Source: an uncultured Tateyamaria sp. (GTDB taxonomy: Bacteria > Pseudomonadota > Alphaproteobacteria > Rhodobacterales > Rhodobacteraceae). Taken from it: 64,000 nucleotides of DNA. Below are positions 48,933 through 57,623 of the stretch, piece by piece. The stretch covers positions 248,001 to 312,000 of the forward strand of contig NZ_CANNES010000001.1 of assembly GCF_947503705.1 (NCBI RefSeq), in the 5' to 3' direction. The first letter of the stretch is position 1. The number at the start of each line of letters is the position of its first letter. Position numbers and translations under genes: made by a program. The notes under the pieces are model-generated. The model was not told where the DNA came from. It saw nothing but the letters and a program-made list of their open reading frames with translations, and searched no databases.

Positions 48933-50387
48933 ATGACCATTACATCTGCTTTGAACACGGCCATGTCGGGGCTGCGTGCTGCGGGTCGCGCATCCGAAGT
49001 CGTCTCTTCGAACATCTCCAACGCCATGACACCGGGCTACGCAAGGCGTACCCTGTCGGTCAGTTCAGCGTCAGTCGGATTTTCCGGGGGTGTTCAGGTG
49101 AACGGCATCCAAAGGCATGTCGACAGCCAAGTTTTGTCCGACCGCCGACTGGCAGGGGCAGAGTTCGGATATCGCAGTGAAACCAGCAGCTTTTTAACAA
49201 ACATCGAAAATCTCATTGGCACCCCGGACCAAGCCGGTTCGTTGTCCGCCCGCCTTTCCGACTTTGAAAACAGCCTGATCACCGCCAGCAGCCGCCCTGA
49301 CGCCAATGAACGGCTTGAGGCTGCCGCCTGGGCCGCCCGCGATCTGGCCGGTGCAATCAATACGGTGTCTGATGGCGTACAGGATGCGCGAACCCAGGCG
49401 GACCGCAACATCGGCACGCAGGTGGATCGCCTGAATGAAGCTTTGAAATCGGTCGAACGTTTGAACCGACAAATCACCGCCGGTTCCAGTCAAAACAGCG
49501 ATACATCCTCTTTGATGGATCAACGCCAAACACTGATTGACGAGATCAGCGAAATGGTCCCGATCCGAACGGTGCCGCGTGCAAATGACACCGTCGCGCT
49601 CTATTCGACCGGCGGCGCTATTCTGCTGGATGGGCGCGCCGCAGAAATCGGGTTTGAACCTGCCAACATCGTGACCCCCTACATGTCGGTGGGTGATGGA
49701 ACTTTGTCCGGTCTCACCGTGAATGGCTTTGCCATCAATACAACCTCGCAATCCGGCAACCTGCGCGGCGGCACGCTTGGTGCGCAATTCGAGATCCGGG
49801 ATGAGCTTGCTCCTGAGGCGCAAGAACAAATGGACGCGCTGGCTCGTGACCTGATCGAACGATTTGAAGACAGCACGGTAGATCCGACACTGTTGCCCGG
49901 GCAGGCGGGCCTCTTTACCGACGCCAACGCCCCATTTGACCCGCTGGGAGAACAAGGTTTGGCCAGCCGCCTGACGGTGAATAGCCTCGTCGACCCAACT
50001 GCGGGAGGCGAGGCGTGGCGTATGCGCGACGGTCTTGGGGCCACGGCACAGGGTGACGTCGGGAACGCGCAACTGCTGAACGCACTCACCGATGCCCTCA
50101 ACACCACGCGCCTGCCAAATTCCGGCAGCTTCGGCGGCGCCGCGTTTTCCGCAATCGACCTGACGGCAGCGCTTACGTCACAAATAGGCGCGGACCGCCT
50201 GCGCGAGGACCAACAGCTCAGCTTTGCGTCTGCTCAATTCTATGAGTTTACCCAGCTGGAGTTGGCGGATGGCGTGGATACGGATGTCGAACTGCAACGG
50301 CTTATGGCGGTGGAGCAAGCCTATGCGGCAAACGCGCGTGTGATCGAAACTGTCGATGAAATGATCGACACATTGATGAGGATCTGA
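48933..50387 (+). CDS. flgK: Hook-filament junction protein FlgK
   Basis: 484 residues. The N-terminal helix SALNTAMSGLRAAGRASEVVSSNISN and C-terminal helix VELQRLMAVEQAYAANARVIETVDEMIDTL are the paired coiled-coil ends of hook-associated protein 1. The middle has VDRLNEALKSVERLNRQI and DQRQTLIDEIS, typical of FlgK. It caps the hook for filament assembly with FlgL, which starts 2 bp after its stop. Confidence 0.95.
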   Translation: MTITSALNTAMSGLRAAGRASEVVSSNISNAMTPGYARRTLSVSSASVGFSGGVQVNGIQRHVDSQVLSDRRLAGAEFGYRSETSSFLTNIENLIGTPDQAGSLSARLSDFENSLITASSRPDANERLEAAAWAARDLAGAINTVSDGVQDARTQADRNIGTQVDRLNEALKSVERLNRQITAGSSQNSDTSSLMDQRQTLIDEISEMVPIRTVPRANDTVALYSTGGAILLDGRAAEIGFEPANIVTPYMSVGDGTLSGLTVNGFAINTTSQSGNLRGGTLGAQFEIRDELAPEAQEQMDALARDLIERFEDSTVDPTLLPGQAGLFTDANAPFDPLGEQGLASRLTVNSLVDPTAGGEAWRMRDGLGATAQGDVGNAQLLNALTDALNTTRLPNSGSFGGAAFSAIDLTAALTSQIGADRLREDQQLSFASAQFYEFTQLELADGVDTDVELQRLMAVEQAYAANARVIETVDEMIDTLMRI

Positions 50388-50389
50388 GC

Positions 50390-51397
50390 ATGAGCGGCCT
50401 GTCTCTGGGGGATCTCGCCCAGTCTTTTATGTTGCAGCGGCGTGGCGCTGACCTCAAAGCGGAAATGAGCCGCCTGAACGCCGAACTGACTTCTGGTCAA
50501 GTCAGCGACGTCAAGGCGGTTCTCGCAGGAAATGTCAGTTACCTGACCGACATTGAAAACGATCTGAACACGTTGGGCGGCTTCAAAATAGCGACAGCCG
50601 AGGCCGCGCAATTCGCGGACGCCACCCAGATTTCGTTGGAACGTATTTACGACACGACCAGTTCGCTGAGCACGGCAATCCTGACTGCGTCCGCCAGCGC
50701 CGTTGGCCCTGTGTTGGAACAAATTTCGGTCGACGCGGAGAACGATCTGGACGCGATTGTAAGCGCCCTGAATACGAGCAGCGGCGGTCGCTCACTCTTT
50801 GCCGGAACGGCGACAAACAGTGCCGCCATGTCGAATGCGGATACAATTTTGAGCGCGTTGCGCAGCGCAACAGCGGGTGCGCAAAGCCCCGATGCGCTCA
50901 TCGATGCCGCTGATACATGGTTCGACGACCCCGCCGGGTTTTCAGCCACGATGTACCAAGGCTCTGACCAGACGCTTGCGCCGCTTCGCGTGTCTGACAC
51001 GGATACCGTCACCATGGACACAACAGCAGACGCCGAAGAATTTCGCGCGTTGATCCGAAGTGTCGCCTTGACCGCCATCGCTTCCGATCCGAGCTTTGGA
51101 TTTAGCGGTGACAGCATCCGAGAAGTGTTTTCTGAAACGGGCAAAAGGCTGTTCGAGAATCAGGCTGACTTGACGGCCCTGCAGGCCAACGTCGGATCGG
51201 CGCAGGAACGGATCGAGACAATCGCCACCCGAAACGCCACCGAGGAGACGACGCTGGCCTTTGCCAAAGGCGCGCTGTTGCAGGCTGATCCTTATGAGAC
51301 AGCCACCAAACTGGAGGAAGTCCAATTCCAACTTCAAAGCCTCTATACCGTCACGGCACGTATGTCCGATCTCTCTTTGGTGAATTTTATCCGATGA
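50390..51397 (+). CDS. flgL: Hook-filament junction protein FlgL
   Basis: 335 residues. N-terminal helix with LGDLAQSFMLQRRGADLKAEMSRLNAELTSG and the flagellin-like C-terminal helix QADPYETATKLEEVQFQLQSLYTVTARM. The sequence is a diverged FlgL; the position directly after flgK supports the call. Forms the second ring between hook and filament. Its stop overlaps flgI (ATGA). Confidence 0.92.
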   Translation: MSGLSLGDLAQSFMLQRRGADLKAEMSRLNAELTSGQVSDVKAVLAGNVSYLTDIENDLNTLGGFKIATAEAAQFADATQISLERIYDTTSSLSTAILTASASAVGPVLEQISVDAENDLDAIVSALNTSSGGRSLFAGTATNSAAMSNADTILSALRSATAGAQSPDALIDAADTWFDDPAGFSATMYQGSDQTLAPLRVSDTDTVTMDTTADAEEFRALIRSVALTAIASDPSFGFSGDSIREVFSETGKRLFENQADLTALQANVGSAQERIETIATRNATEETTLAFAKGALLQADPYETATKLEEVQFQLQSLYTVTARMSDLSLVNFIR

Positions 51398-52494
51398 GAC
51401 TTATCATCAGTGCAATTGTCTTACTGCTGCTTGCACAGGTCAGCGTTGCCGGCCCGGTTCGGATCAAGGACCTGGTGGAATTCGACGGCGTGCGGGGCAA
51501 CGATCTGGTCGGCTACGGGTTGGTTGTTGGGCTGGACGGTTCTGGCGATGGTCTCCGAAACGCACCTTTTACAGAAGAAATCATGACCAACGTTCTCGAA
51601 CGGCTGGGCGTGAATGTCACCGGCGAACAGTTCAGGCCCAAGAATGTCGCGGCCGTCTTTGTGACGGCCAGCCTTCCGCCTTTCTCGCGTAGCGGTTCAC
51701 AAATCGATGTCACGGTGTCTGCCATTGGCGACGCCAAAAGCCTTCTGGGCGGCACGCTCATCATGACGCCTTTGAATGCTGCCGATGGTCAGATCTATGC
51801 CGTTGCCCAGGGCACAATTATCGCCGGAGGCGCCGTGGCTGAAGGGGACGGCGCACGCGTGACGCAAGGCGTTCCAACCTCTGGGGTGATCCCTTCCGGG
51901 GCGCGGGTGGAACGTGAGATTGATTTTGAGCTCAGCAGCCTGTCCGACATGCGGCTGGCATTACGGGACGCGGATTTCACCACCGCATTGCGCATCGAGG
52001 ATGCCATTAATTCTGACTTCGGCCGACGGGTCGCGACCATGCTTGATTCTGGCACCGTCACGCTGAACGTCGAACGCACCGGCATGCGCTCGGTCGCGCA
52101 CGCCTTGGGCAGGATAGAGAACATTTCTGTCGAGCCTGAACGCAAAGCGCGCGTCGTGGTGGATCAGCGTTCGGGCACGATCGTTATGGGCGAAGATGTT
52201 CGTATTTCTCGTGTGGCCGTGTCGCAAGGCAATCTCACCTTGCGGATCCAGGAACAGCCCCTAGCCGTTCAGCCCAATCCGTTTGCACAAGGTCAGACTG
52301 TCGTTGTGCCGCGTACAACGGTCGATATCCAGGATGAGGAAGGGACGGGCCTCGCGGAAGTGCCTGATGGGGCGTCGCTCTCCGAAGTGATTGCGGGCCT
52401 GAACGCATTGGGTGTTGCCCCGCGAGATATGATCGACATTCTCAAAAGCATCAAAGCTGCAGGGGCGCTGCATGCAGAATTTGTGGTGCGATGA
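51394..52494 (+). CDS. flgI: Flagellar P-ring protein FlgI
   Basis: 366 residues, standard size, with a signal peptide (about 1-19, ending SVAG). The conserved opening RIKDLVEFDGVRGNDLVGYGLVVGLDGSGD, TPLNAADGQIYAVAQG near 128-143 and the C-terminal SLSEVIAGLNALGVAPRDMIDILKSIKAAGALHAE are FlgI signatures. It forms the periplasmic bushing around the rod. Last gene of the rightward block. Confidence 0.97.
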   Translation: MRLIISAIVLLLLAQVSVAGPVRIKDLVEFDGVRGNDLVGYGLVVGLDGSGDGLRNAPFTEEIMTNVLERLGVNVTGEQFRPKNVAAVFVTASLPPFSRSGSQIDVTVSAIGDAKSLLGGTLIMTPLNAADGQIYAVAQGTIIAGGAVAEGDGARVTQGVPTSGVIPSGARVEREIDFELSSLSDMRLALRDADFTTALRIEDAINSDFGRRVATMLDSGTVTLNVERTGMRSVAHALGRIENISVEPERKARVVVDQRSGTIVMGEDVRISRVAVSQGNLTLRIQEQPLAVQPNPFAQGQTVVVPRTTVDIQDEEGTGLAEVPDGASLSEVIAGLNALGVAPRDMIDILKSIKAAGALHAEFVVR

Positions 52495-52641
52495 CATCTG
52501 TCGACAAATCCAGACCTTTGTCCATGCATCTCTGTTTGCGTGGGCACCACGTTCCCCAAGCTACGGCTGTCGGTCATGCCTTTGAACCTGTTTAGACAAC
52601 GCGCCATCTATCCTGTTGTGCGTGTCGCAACTCTCTGATGC

Positions 52642-52670
52642 AGCGGCTGAAAAGCATCTTTTTCACCGCT
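52642..52670. terminator. Hairpin between convergent flgI and fliP
   Basis: AGCGG...CCGCT closes a stem that continues as GAAAA/TTTTT (one G-T, two mismatches) around GCATC. It lies in the 223-bp gap between the two blocks. It could end transcription from either side, but no clean T-run follows outside the stem. The gap shows no gene I can support. Confidence 0.4.
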
Positions 52671-52717
52671 CGTCCAATCATTCGCCCACAGAGACAAACG
52701 CCGTGGCGCGATTATAC

Positions 52718-53473
52718 TCAGAAATAGCTGCGAACCAAGCTGCCCGCGATCAAACTCCAACCGTCGGCAATAACGAAGAATGCCAGTTTGAAGGGCAGTG
52801 ACACGATCGCTGGTGGCACCATCATCATCCCCATACTCATCAGCACTGCGGCCGCGACGAGGTCGATGATCAGGAATGGTAAAAAGACCAGAAAACCAAT
52901 CTGAAACGCGCGCGATATCTCTGACAGCAAAAAACTGGGTACCAAAACGGACAAAGGCGCGTCGGGTGACAGCACACTACCTTGAGTGTCTGGCCTTAGA
53001 TCGGCCATGGCAGCAAATGTATCAGCATCCAACCGCGCGGCCATAAAGTCTCTGAACGGTGCCAGCGTCCGCGCAAAAGAGGTTTCGGCGTCGATCTCTT
53101 CGTTGAACAAAGGTTGCAGACCCTGTGTCCAAGCCTGAGTGAATACCGGCTCCATGACGAAATAGGTGAGGAACAGTGCAAGACTGACAATCAACATATT
53201 GGGCGGAGACTGTTGCAACCCGATCGCCTGGCGCAGAATCGACAGGACGGTCACGATGAAGGGGAAACAGGTGACCATGATCGCCAGGCCCGGTGCCAGG
53301 CTCAGCACTGTGATCAGGGCAATAAGTTGGAACGTTCTTGCGCTCAATGATCCGTCATCACCAAACGATATGGCAATATCTTGTGCCAAGGCCCCCATTG
53401 GAAGGGTGACCAGCCAGACCACGACCAACCATCGAAATAATCTAGGCACTGGAACCTGTGTCCAGTATCTCAA
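52718..53473 (-). CDS. fliP: Flagellar export gate protein FliP
   Basis: 251 residues. A signal peptide-like N-terminal helix (about 14-30) is followed by four membrane helices. Conserved blocks are TVLSLAPGLAIMVTCFPFIVTVLSILRQAIGLQQSPPNMLI near 52-92, VPSFLLSEISRAFQIGFLVFLPFLIIDLVAAAVLMSMGMMMVPP near 177-220 and the closing PFKLAFFVIADGW. It builds the core export pore with FliQ and FliR, not encoded here. The start overlaps fliN by 32 bp. Confidence 0.96.
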   Translation of the reverse strand: MRYWTQVPVPRLFRWLVVVWLVTLPMGALAQDIAISFGDDGSLSARTFQLIALITVLSLAPGLAIMVTCFPFIVTVLSILRQAIGLQQSPPNMLIVSLALFLTYFVMEPVFTQAWTQGLQPLFNEEIDAETSFARTLAPFRDFMAARLDADTFAAMADLRPDTQGSVLSPDAPLSVLVPSFLLSEISRAFQIGFLVFLPFLIIDLVAAAVLMSMGMMMVPPAIVSLPFKLAFFVIADGWSLIAGSLVRSYF

Positions 53474-53735
53474 TCAAACGGACGACAAGTTGACCGTCCT
53501 CGGTGCCTTCTGCTTCTTCGAGGATGCCGCGCGCGATCAATTTATCACCGACAAACAGATCGACCGGGTCATCAACTCTCTTGTCCAGGGTCAGCACCGC
53601 ATTCTCACCCAACATCACAAGGTCGCGCACCAGCGGTCGCGCACGGCCCACAGATACGGTGATTTCTATCGGAACAGCAGTGAACGGATTGTGCGTGTCA
53701 GAAGCAAGCGTTTGAGTGTCGGGCAGGTCAGCCAT
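53442..53735 (-). CDS. fliN: Flagellar motor switch protein FliN
   Basis: 97 residues from the ATG after AAGGAGG (6 nt), which sets the start; an ORF from 53762 would add nine residues. The SPOA domain fills most of the protein: VPIEITVSVGRARPLVRDLVML, LDKRVDDPVDLFVGDKLIARG and LVVRLIEIL. It forms the lower C-ring and binds phospho-CheY in related motors. Overlaps fliH at its 5' end and fliP at its 3' end. Confidence 0.93.
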   Translation of the reverse strand: MADLPDTQTLASDTHNPFTAVPIEITVSVGRARPLVRDLVMLGENAVLTLDKRVDDPVDLFVGDKLIARGILEEAEGTEDGQLVVRLIEILDTGSSA

Positions 53736-54330
53736 GAGGCGCCTCCTTGTTTTCAATGGCAAAGAAATCGGAGATCGAAATACCTATTCCGTCTACAACG
53801 CGATGTAAGTCCATTTCCCGCTCATCAGTCCCAAGTCGCAATATTGCCTGTGTCGGAGCCAGAAGCGGATCAGCCATCAGCGCAAACGGCCTGTCCAGAT
53901 CTTCCGCCAGCAACGCGTGCACGGCCTCTTTGTTCTCAGGGGAAACGACGATCTCAATGCTTCGCTCAAGCGCATCTTTGCAGATCATCAACACCTGTTC
54001 CCGGATATGAGCGCCAAGGCTTTCCTGCGCGATTTGCGGCAAAATAGTTGCAACCACCTCTTCCATGATCGATTGGACGACATCCGTCAGAGACTTGCGC
54101 ACTTCGTGATATTCGAAAGACGCATCTTGCAGGTTGGCGGCGAGAGCGGCTGAGACATGGCCGCCTGTACTCGTCTGCGCTTTTACCGCATCCTCCCAAC
54201 CGGCTTGGTATCCGTTCTCGAAGGCCTGCAGTTTTTGATCCTCGACTTCTTCGATCCCCAGGGCTGTCACAGTCTTTGGCTTTTTGGGCACATCCCCAAA
54301 GTCTTCAAACAGATGCGTTGCAGTCATCAT
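53728..54330 (-). CDS. fliH: FliH-like flagellar export ATPase regulator
   Basis: 200 residues. An N-terminal charged segment is followed by a GYQAGWEDAV helix (about 40-50), a long amphipathic helix region and a C-terminal domain (VSPENKEAVHALLAED, DREMDLHRVVDGIG-like). Sequence similarity across FliH is low, so position between fliF and fliN carries much of the call. It holds FliI at the export gate. ATGA overlap with fliF, 8-bp overlap with fliN. Confidence 0.78.
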   Translation of the reverse strand: MMTATHLFEDFGDVPKKPKTVTALGIEEVEDQKLQAFENGYQAGWEDAVKAQTSTGGHVSAALAANLQDASFEYHEVRKSLTDVVQSIMEEVVATILPQIAQESLGAHIREQVLMICKDALERSIEIVVSPENKEAVHALLAEDLDRPFALMADPLLAPTQAILRLGTDEREMDLHRVVDGIGISISDFFAIENKEAPHG

Positions 54331-55979
54331 GCGCGCTCCTCGTTTTCTTCAAGCCAGCTTCGCAGAATTTCGACAGTTTCCTCTTGCCGGTCGCCAATCA
54401 TGGAACGCAATCGGTCAACCGGATCCGCAGAAACACGATCGCCCATAGAATCCGCGCTCGCAAAGCTCAGGGCCGGCAAATCAGGAAGGTCCGAATTGAT
54501 CTGGATGTCTTCGAACTCCGGCAGATCGTCACCTAAATCGCTATCGATCGTCGGCAAAGATTCGGCCTCGGGCGGGGCAACGGGCGGCAAGGCAGCGGGC
54601 ATCGGTTCGATGGTTTGGTTTTGTGACAGCAACGGGCGTACAACAAACAATCCCAGCACAAGCGCAACAACCGCCAGAACGATCATTTGGATCGCGGACA
54701 TCATATCAATTTCAAACTGGTTAAGCAGCGATGTAGACGCTTCCGTCCCCATGGGCACAACAGACTGTAATCCCATGGATTTGATCGTGATTATATCGCC
54801 ACGCTCTTCGTCAAAGCCGACGGCAGAGGCAACCAGTTCGCGCAATGCACCAATCTCAGCCTCCGCGCGTGGCACAAAAGTCTCTGTTCCGTCTGCGGCT
54901 CTCTCGACAGTCTCGTTCACCAAAACCGCGACCGTCACCCGCTTGATCGCTCCTGCCGCACGCACAATGGCGCGTTCCGTTTCCGAAACCTCATAATTGA
55001 TACGTTCGCGCGTCTCGCTGTTCTGAGAAGAGGCTGTATCGCCTTCCGCCCCGTCCCCGTCCGGCAGGTTTGATGCGACAGTCACGTCCCCCCCGCCTGC
55101 CTCATTCGAATTGCTCGTGCGTTCTTCGGTATCGGTACTGATCGCCACACGACTTTCAGGATCAAAGCGGCGTTCTCTGATTTCTTCGGTCTCAGTCACC
55201 GTATCAACACTGACCTCAACCACGGAATTGCCGTGCCCGACCCGCGCCGCAAGCAAACGTTCGACCCGTTCGCGCAGCATTTGAGCCTTGTCGTCGGCTC
55301 CGGTTGCTGGTGCGACCTCATCTGTGGATCCGATCAACGTGCCATTTGCGTCAATCACGGCGACATCATCCGCCGACAAACCAGCTACCGCAGATGCAAC
55401 CAAGAAACGGATGGCCTTTGCCTGCGACGCAGTCAGTCCGGCACCATTTGGCGTGACGGATACAGAGGCGGTCGGCGTCACGCTACGCTGAAATGGGTTC
55501 GACCCGGTCGATGCAATATGAACCCGCGCCATCGAGACGTGCGAACTTGAAACAATTGTCCGCGCCAGCTCGCCTTCCTTTGCGCGCCAATAGGCGGCGT
55601 CGAACATCTGAGATGTAGTGCCGAACCCAGACAGCGTGTCCAAAAGCTCGTATCCTCGACTGCTATTTGCGGGCAGCCCCTCACTGGCCAGTGTCATCCG
55701 CAGCTGATCGCGGTTCGACGATTCCACGAAAATGGATCCTCCGCGTACTTCAAACGGAACACCGCGTTGTTCTAGCGAACGGACGACATCACCCGCAGCA
55801 CCATTTTCAAGCCCTGCATAAAGCAAAGTCATCGAAGGTGCGCTCGCGATGCGTGACATCGCAAGAACAGCCAGAAACATAACAACGGTTGCCACCACGA
55901 CCGTGATCTGCCGCCGGATATCCAAGCTCATCCAGACATTTAGTAATTGCTGCACAATTGCCTCCGTCTCACCGCGCAT
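54327..55979 (-). CDS. fliF: Flagellar MS-ring protein FliF
   Basis: 550 residues from the ATG at 55979, near the usual 550-560; a TTG at 56003 is less likely. Helices near residues 22-42 and 430-450 anchor a large periplasmic ring domain. YAGLENGAAGDVVRSLEQRGVPFEV, LRMTLASEGLP, and SVTPTASVSVTPNGAGLTASQAKAI are typical. The C-terminal cytoplasmic tail (LPEFEDIQINS, ending EILRSWLEENE) docks FliG. It begins the leftward fliF-fliH-fliN-fliP operon. Confidence 0.96.
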   Translation of the reverse strand: MRGETEAIVQQLLNVWMSLDIRRQITVVVATVVMFLAVLAMSRIASAPSMTLLYAGLENGAAGDVVRSLEQRGVPFEVRGGSIFVESSNRDQLRMTLASEGLPANSSRGYELLDTLSGFGTTSQMFDAAYWRAKEGELARTIVSSSHVSMARVHIASTGSNPFQRSVTPTASVSVTPNGAGLTASQAKAIRFLVASAVAGLSADDVAVIDANGTLIGSTDEVAPATGADDKAQMLRERVERLLAARVGHGNSVVEVSVDTVTETEEIRERRFDPESRVAISTDTEERTSNSNEAGGGDVTVASNLPDGDGAEGDTASSQNSETRERINYEVSETERAIVRAAGAIKRVTVAVLVNETVERAADGTETFVPRAEAEIGALRELVASAVGFDEERGDIITIKSMGLQSVVPMGTEASTSLLNQFEIDMMSAIQMIVLAVVALVLGLFVVRPLLSQNQTIEPMPAALPPVAPPEAESLPTIDSDLGDDLPEFEDIQINSDLPDLPALSFASADSMGDRVSADPVDRLRSMIGDRQEETVEILRSWLEENEERA

Positions 55980-56016
55980 TCTGCCCGGTCGTGGCAACAG
56001 CAATGACGGATGAGCC

Positions 56017-56031
56017 TTAACAATCGGTTAG
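56017..56031. promoter_or_regulatory. CtrA-like box in the divergent fliF/fliL region
   Basis: TTAA-CAATCGG-TTAG matches TTAA-N7-TTAA at seven of eight bases and lies between the divergent starts (55979 and 56078). One site could serve both operons. The best-placed of the three boxes in this cluster. Confidence 0.55.
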
Positions 56032-56077
56032 TTGATCTGTGCCAAAACAGCTTTTGACACCAATGAACGGGTTTTAG

Positions 56078-56566
56078 ATGTCGGATGCTGTGGCGGATCC
56101 CGCCGAAATAGCCAAAAAACCATCCAAGTTGCCTTTATTACTTGGAATTGTAGCGGCTTTGTTGGGCGCCGGTGGAGGATTCTACGCCGCTTATTCCGGT
56201 CTCATTTTGCAACCCGAATCATATGTTGAGGCTGCCGATGCGAAAGTGGAACCGGGTGCGTTGCCAGATGTGGCCTTCGTTCCGGTCGAGCCTATGGTCG
56301 TGTCGCTCAGCCCGGCATCAGATAACAGACACTTGAGGTTTCGCGCCCAGTTGGAAGTGCCCTCGCAGCATGCGCCAGACCTTGAATTGCTGATGCCGCG
56401 CGTCGTGGATGTCTTGAATGGGTACCTCAGGGCGCTTGAGATTCGCGATATCGAAAGTGCGGCCGCACTGACCCGATTACGCGCTCAAATGTTGCGCCGC
56501 GTTCAAATCGTGGCCGGGCCCGGACGGGTCAATGACCTGCTCATTATGGAATTCGTCCTCAACTAA
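56078..56566 (+). CDS. fliL: Flagellar basal body protein FliL
   Basis: 162 residues. A Lys-rich cytoplasmic start, one helix (about 19-43, LLLGIVAALLGAGGGFYAAYSG) and a periplasmic domain with FVPVEPMVVSLSP near 68-80, RFRAQLEVP near 88-96 and LLIMEFVLN at the end. This is the common FliL layout. It surrounds and stabilises stator units. First gene of the rightward operon with motE and motA. Confidence 0.9.
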   Translation: MSDAVADPAEIAKKPSKLPLLLGIVAALLGAGGGFYAAYSGLILQPESYVEAADAKVEPGALPDVAFVPVEPMVVSLSPASDNRHLRFRAQLEVPSQHAPDLELLMPRVVDVLNGYLRALEIRDIESAAALTRLRAQMLRRVQIVAGPGRVNDLLIMEFVLN

Positions 56567-56575
56567 AGGTGAGAT

Positions 56576-56953
56576 ATGGAACTGATTGCTGATATTCTTC
56601 TAGCGGCCGGGGCCATAGGTGCCGGTTTTTACTGCTTTATTCTGGGACGCAGGCTCAAGAAATTCAACAGTCTGGAGCAGGGCGTGGGTGGTGCTGTCGC
56701 TGTTTTGTCGGCCCAGGTTGAAGACTTGCGGAAAACGCTGACCGCCGCCCAGCAAACCGCTGCTGCATCTGCTGAAACGCTCAGCGACATGACTTATCGC
56801 GCCGAAGAAATGGCCAAGCGGCTTGAGCTGCAGATGGCATCCATGCACGACATTCCCGAGGTTGCAACGCCCAAGCCGCAAGCGCAGCCAACCGCCGAAC
56901 CACAATACCCGTCAGAGCCGATGTTTACACGCCGTGCGGCGGGGGGACGCTAA
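56576..56953 (+). CDS. Small membrane coiled-coil protein of the flagellar operon
   Basis: 125 residues. One N-terminal helix (about 3-23) is followed by a coiled-coil region (about 30-90, EDLRKTLTAAQQTAAASAETL) and a Pro-rich tail. No known domain. It lies between fliL and motE; the TAATG junction with motE implies coupled translation. A motor accessory role is likely from position only. Confidence 0.7.
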   Translation: MELIADILLAAGAIGAGFYCFILGRRLKKFNSLEQGVGGAVAVLSAQVEDLRKTLTAAQQTAAASAETLSDMTYRAEEMAKRLELQMASMHDIPEVATPKPQAQPTAEPQYPSEPMFTRRAAGGR

Positions 56954-57552
56954 TGCCCCGTAAATCGAAAACTGTCGTTGTTCGAGGTTCCGTCCTTTTG
57001 ATCGCAAGTTTGTTCGTGGTCTCCGCGATGCTTCGGATACTGACGAGTGCGGAAAGCGCCTTGGCCGAAATAGGGACGGCGGACGGATTTGCTTTGCCAG
57101 TGGCTGCAGAACCCGCAAAACCAAACGTTTCTGACCGCAGCCGCACAGAAATGGCATCGCTATTGGAAGCTTTGAGGGCACGCGAAGCATCGGTTGTTGA
57201 ACGCGAAACCGACCTCGACATTCGTGCCAAAGCATTGGACGTCGCACAGATCGAGATTGAGCGTCGTCTGGATGCATTGGAGGCCGCCGAAAACCGCCTC
57301 GAATCAACGCTCGCAGTTGCGCAATCCGCCTCTGAAAACGACCTGGCGCGCCTTACGACTGTATATGAGAACATGAAACCCAAGGATGCAGCGGCCCTTT
57401 TCGAAGCCATGGAACCGGAGTTTGCAGCTGGATTTATCGCACGCATGCGCCCGGATGCAGCGGCCAAAGTGATGTCTGGCCTCAATCCTCAAGCGGCCTA
57501 TTCGATCTCTGTCATTATGGCGGGCCGCAATGCAAATGCGCCAAAAAGCTGA
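56953..57552 (+). CDS. motE: MotE-like motility protein
   Basis: 199 residues. An N-terminal helix (about 11-31) anchors the protein. A coiled coil (about 70-130, EALRAREASVVERETDLDIRA) follows, then the conserved end YENMKPKDAAALFEAMEPEFAAGFIARMRPDAAAKVMSGL, which is the MgtE-N-like domain of MotE. In Sinorhizobium MotE is a chaperone in the motor periplasm. Precedes motA by 71 bp. Confidence 0.85.
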   Translation: MPRKSKTVVVRGSVLLIASLFVVSAMLRILTSAESALAEIGTADGFALPVAAEPAKPNVSDRSRTEMASLLEALRAREASVVERETDLDIRAKALDVAQIEIERRLDALEAAENRLESTLAVAQSASENDLARLTTVYENMKPKDAAALFEAMEPEFAAGFIARMRPDAAAKVMSGLNPQAAYSISVIMAGRNANAPKS

Positions 57553-57623
57553 AGGAGTGAGAGGCTTTGTTAACCGCATTCTGAAAAGATGCGCGCAACG
57601 CAACGCAGTCAAAGAGGCTTCTC

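Noticed and set aside
52616-52801. 61-codon ORF in the flgI/fliP gap
   Set aside because: It overlaps the fliP 3' end on the other strand and the terminator hairpin, and has no ribosome-binding site.
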